Shown here: positions 52,645 to 53,652 of the stretch, piece after piece
How positions within the stretch are numbered: position 1 is the first letter of the stretch
How the letters are laid out: every line of letters starts with the position of its first letter
NCBI GenBank assembly: GCA_902572515.1
Contig: CACGGJ010000006.1
Location: 1-53,652, forward strand
Source of the DNA: an uncultured Pelagibacteraceae bacterium
GTDB lineage: Bacteria > Pseudomonadota > Alphaproteobacteria > Pelagibacterales > Pelagibacteraceae
DNA: 53,652 bases
Direction of reading: 5' to 3'
The notes under the pieces: model-generated
Seen by the model: only the letters and a program-made list of their open reading frames with translations
The model's database searches: none
Told to the model about the DNA's origin: nothing
Position numbers and translations under genes: made by a program

Positions 52645-53652
52645 ATGATAAATATTAAAGAAATAGAATTTAAGAAATTTTCCGAAATAAATAAAAATGA
52701 TTTATTAGAGTTTTATAAGTTTGCATTTCCGCAAAAATACAAACTAATTTATAAAAATTGGGAATGGATTTATAGAGTTTCCCTGAATAATATAGAACCT
52801 TTTGTTGCAACACATAAAAAAATAATTGTCGGACATGCGGGGTCAATATCAACAAAAATTAAATTTAAGAATAAACTATTTGATGGAATATGGTTCGTTG
52901 ATTTTTATATTTTACCTGAATATAGAAACAAAGGGCTAGGTAAAATTATGACCAGAAAATGGATGAATTTATCAAAAATACATTTAACCATATGTAATGA
53001 TCATTCGTTAAGTGTTTTCAAAAATTTAGATTGGTCAATAAATAAAAATTATTTTAAAAGTTGTAATTTAATTAATCCATTAAAATGGATACCAGTATTA
53101 AATCTTTTAGATGTCAAACTTTTAAATAATTTAAATTTTTATAAATATTTTAAAAAAAAAAATTTAGATAGATCTGTTAAATTTTATAAACTCAAAGGTA
53201 ATGAAAAATTATTTGATGATTTATTTAAGGTAAAAGATGATAATAACCTTAATACTTCAAAGCCTAAAGTTTTAAGAGACCAAAGTTGGGTTAACTGGAG
53301 ATTATTCGAAAGTCCATTTATTGATTATTATTTTTGTTTTTTAATTGATAGCTCATTTTTAGTTGTAAGTATTTTTAATGACGGAAAAAAGAAGAAATTA
53401 AATATTATTTATTCTTTTTATGAAAACAATAAATACAAAGATTTACTTTTAAATAATTTAATTAATTGGTCCATAGAAAACAATATCGATATCGTATGGG
53501 TTGAAATAAATAATTTAGAAAAAAATTATAAAATAAAAAATAACTACACTAAAAATTTCAAGATAAATTTTGCTTGTAACTCAAATGATGAAATTTTAAC
53601 TAGCAATGAATTAGAAAATATATCTAATTTAGAAGCAATAGATAGCGATGTT
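52645..53652 (+). CDS. GNAT-like acetyltransferase, 3' truncated by window
   Basis: An open frame from ATG 52645 that runs through the last base without a stop, at least 336 residues. Residues ~55-110 hold a GNAT acetyl-CoA-binding pattern: IVGHAGSISTKIKF, then VDFYILPEYRNKGLGKIMTRKW, where RNKGLG is motif A. The C-terminal part (SWVNWRLFESPFIDYYFCFL) resembles a second GNAT/FemAB-like half, as in long acetyltransferases of exopolysaccharide loci. It would acylate a sugar or amino group. It is divergent from the beta-propeller gene, 60 bases away, and continues the polysaccharide region beyond the window. Confidence 0.65.
   Translation, partial: MINIKEIEFKKFSEINKNDLLEFYKFAFPQKYKLIYKNWEWIYRVSLNNIEPFVATHKKIIVGHAGSISTKIKFKNKLFDGIWFVDFYILPEYRNKGLGKIMTRKWMNLSKIHLTICNDHSLSVFKNLDWSINKNYFKSCNLINPLKWIPVLNLLDVKLLNNLNFYKYFKKKNLDRSVKFYKLKGNEKLFDDLFKVKDDNNLNTSKPKVLRDQSWVNWRLFESPFIDYYFCFLIDSSFLVVSIFNDGKKKKLNIIYSFYENNKYKDLLLNNLINWSIENNIDIVWVEINNLEKNYKIKNNYTKNFKINFACNSNDEILTSNELENISNLEAIDSDV

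Noticed and set aside
52670..52855. Short minus-strand frame near the window end
   Set aside because: It lies opposite the open, GNAT-like frame that runs from 52645 to the window end, which has clear motifs; the short frame has none.

Overview
The window looks like a chromosomal piece of a SAR11-type alphaproteobacterium (Pelagibacterales). This is inferred from the very high A+T content, the tight packing (no gene-free stretch reaches 300 bases), the many 1-4 base stop/start overlaps, and protein sequences of streamlined alphaproteobacterial type. No rRNA, CRISPR array, insertion sequence or phage gene was seen. One tRNA gene is present.

Layout. (1) 1-11.6 kb: the end of purL with bolA and a CGFS glutaredoxin on +, facing a long minus-strand run: stand-alone GlmU acetyltransferase, glmS, class II DAHP synthase, nadE, cysS, citramalate synthase, a DUF1989 protein, trmJ and rpsD. 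(2) 11.7-16 kb: phosphoglycolate phosphatase and the methylcitrate genes prpD-prpB-prpC. (3) 16-22.1 kb: nrdA-nrdB behind a paired NrdR-box-like site, a phosphomannomutase, a small secreted Cys protein, a coiled-coil protein, and a candidate structured small RNA with its own terminator. (4) 22.1-30.8 kb: TauE/SafE permease, dusA, rpoZ with a long acidic tail, an MFS transporter, a 3-hydroxyisobutyrate-type dehydrogenase and small metabolic genes. (5) 30.8-36 kb: a complete tripartite tricarboxylate transporter (TctC-TctB-TctA), a divergent AbrB-family membrane protein, and LPS-type genes. (6) 36.4-43.8 kb: a minus-strand run mtnP-mtnA-class II aldolase-SpeD/SpeE fusion-amino-acid ABC transporter-phytanoyl-CoA dioxygenase-like, with apt divergent. 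It can be read as a closed loop: polyamine synthesis makes methylthioadenosine, and MtnP, MtnA, the aldolase and Apt recycle its adenine and ribose carbons. (7) 43.7-53.65 kb: a more A+T-rich surface-polysaccharide region (glycosyltransferase, rfbB-A-C-D, beta-propeller transferase, metallo-beta-lactamase fold protein, GNAT protein), with guaC, a purine phosphoribosyltransferase and a tRNA-Met embedded.

A pervasive oddity is that eight genes (cimA, an MFS transporter, an ABC permease, mtnA twice, apt, a glycosyltransferase, rfbC, guaC) are each broken by a one-base change in an A/T homopolymer of 7-10 bases. Eight of the nine events are one base too many. Either the sequence has homopolymer errors, or these runs are tolerated or corrected by slippage. 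They are annotated as single frameshifted genes with reconstructed extents.

The most interesting non-coding signals are the three-hairpin RNA at 21992-22116, two hairpins placed at cistron boundaries of the ABC transporter operon (38591-38624 and 39491-39507), and the NrdR-like pair upstream of nrdA.
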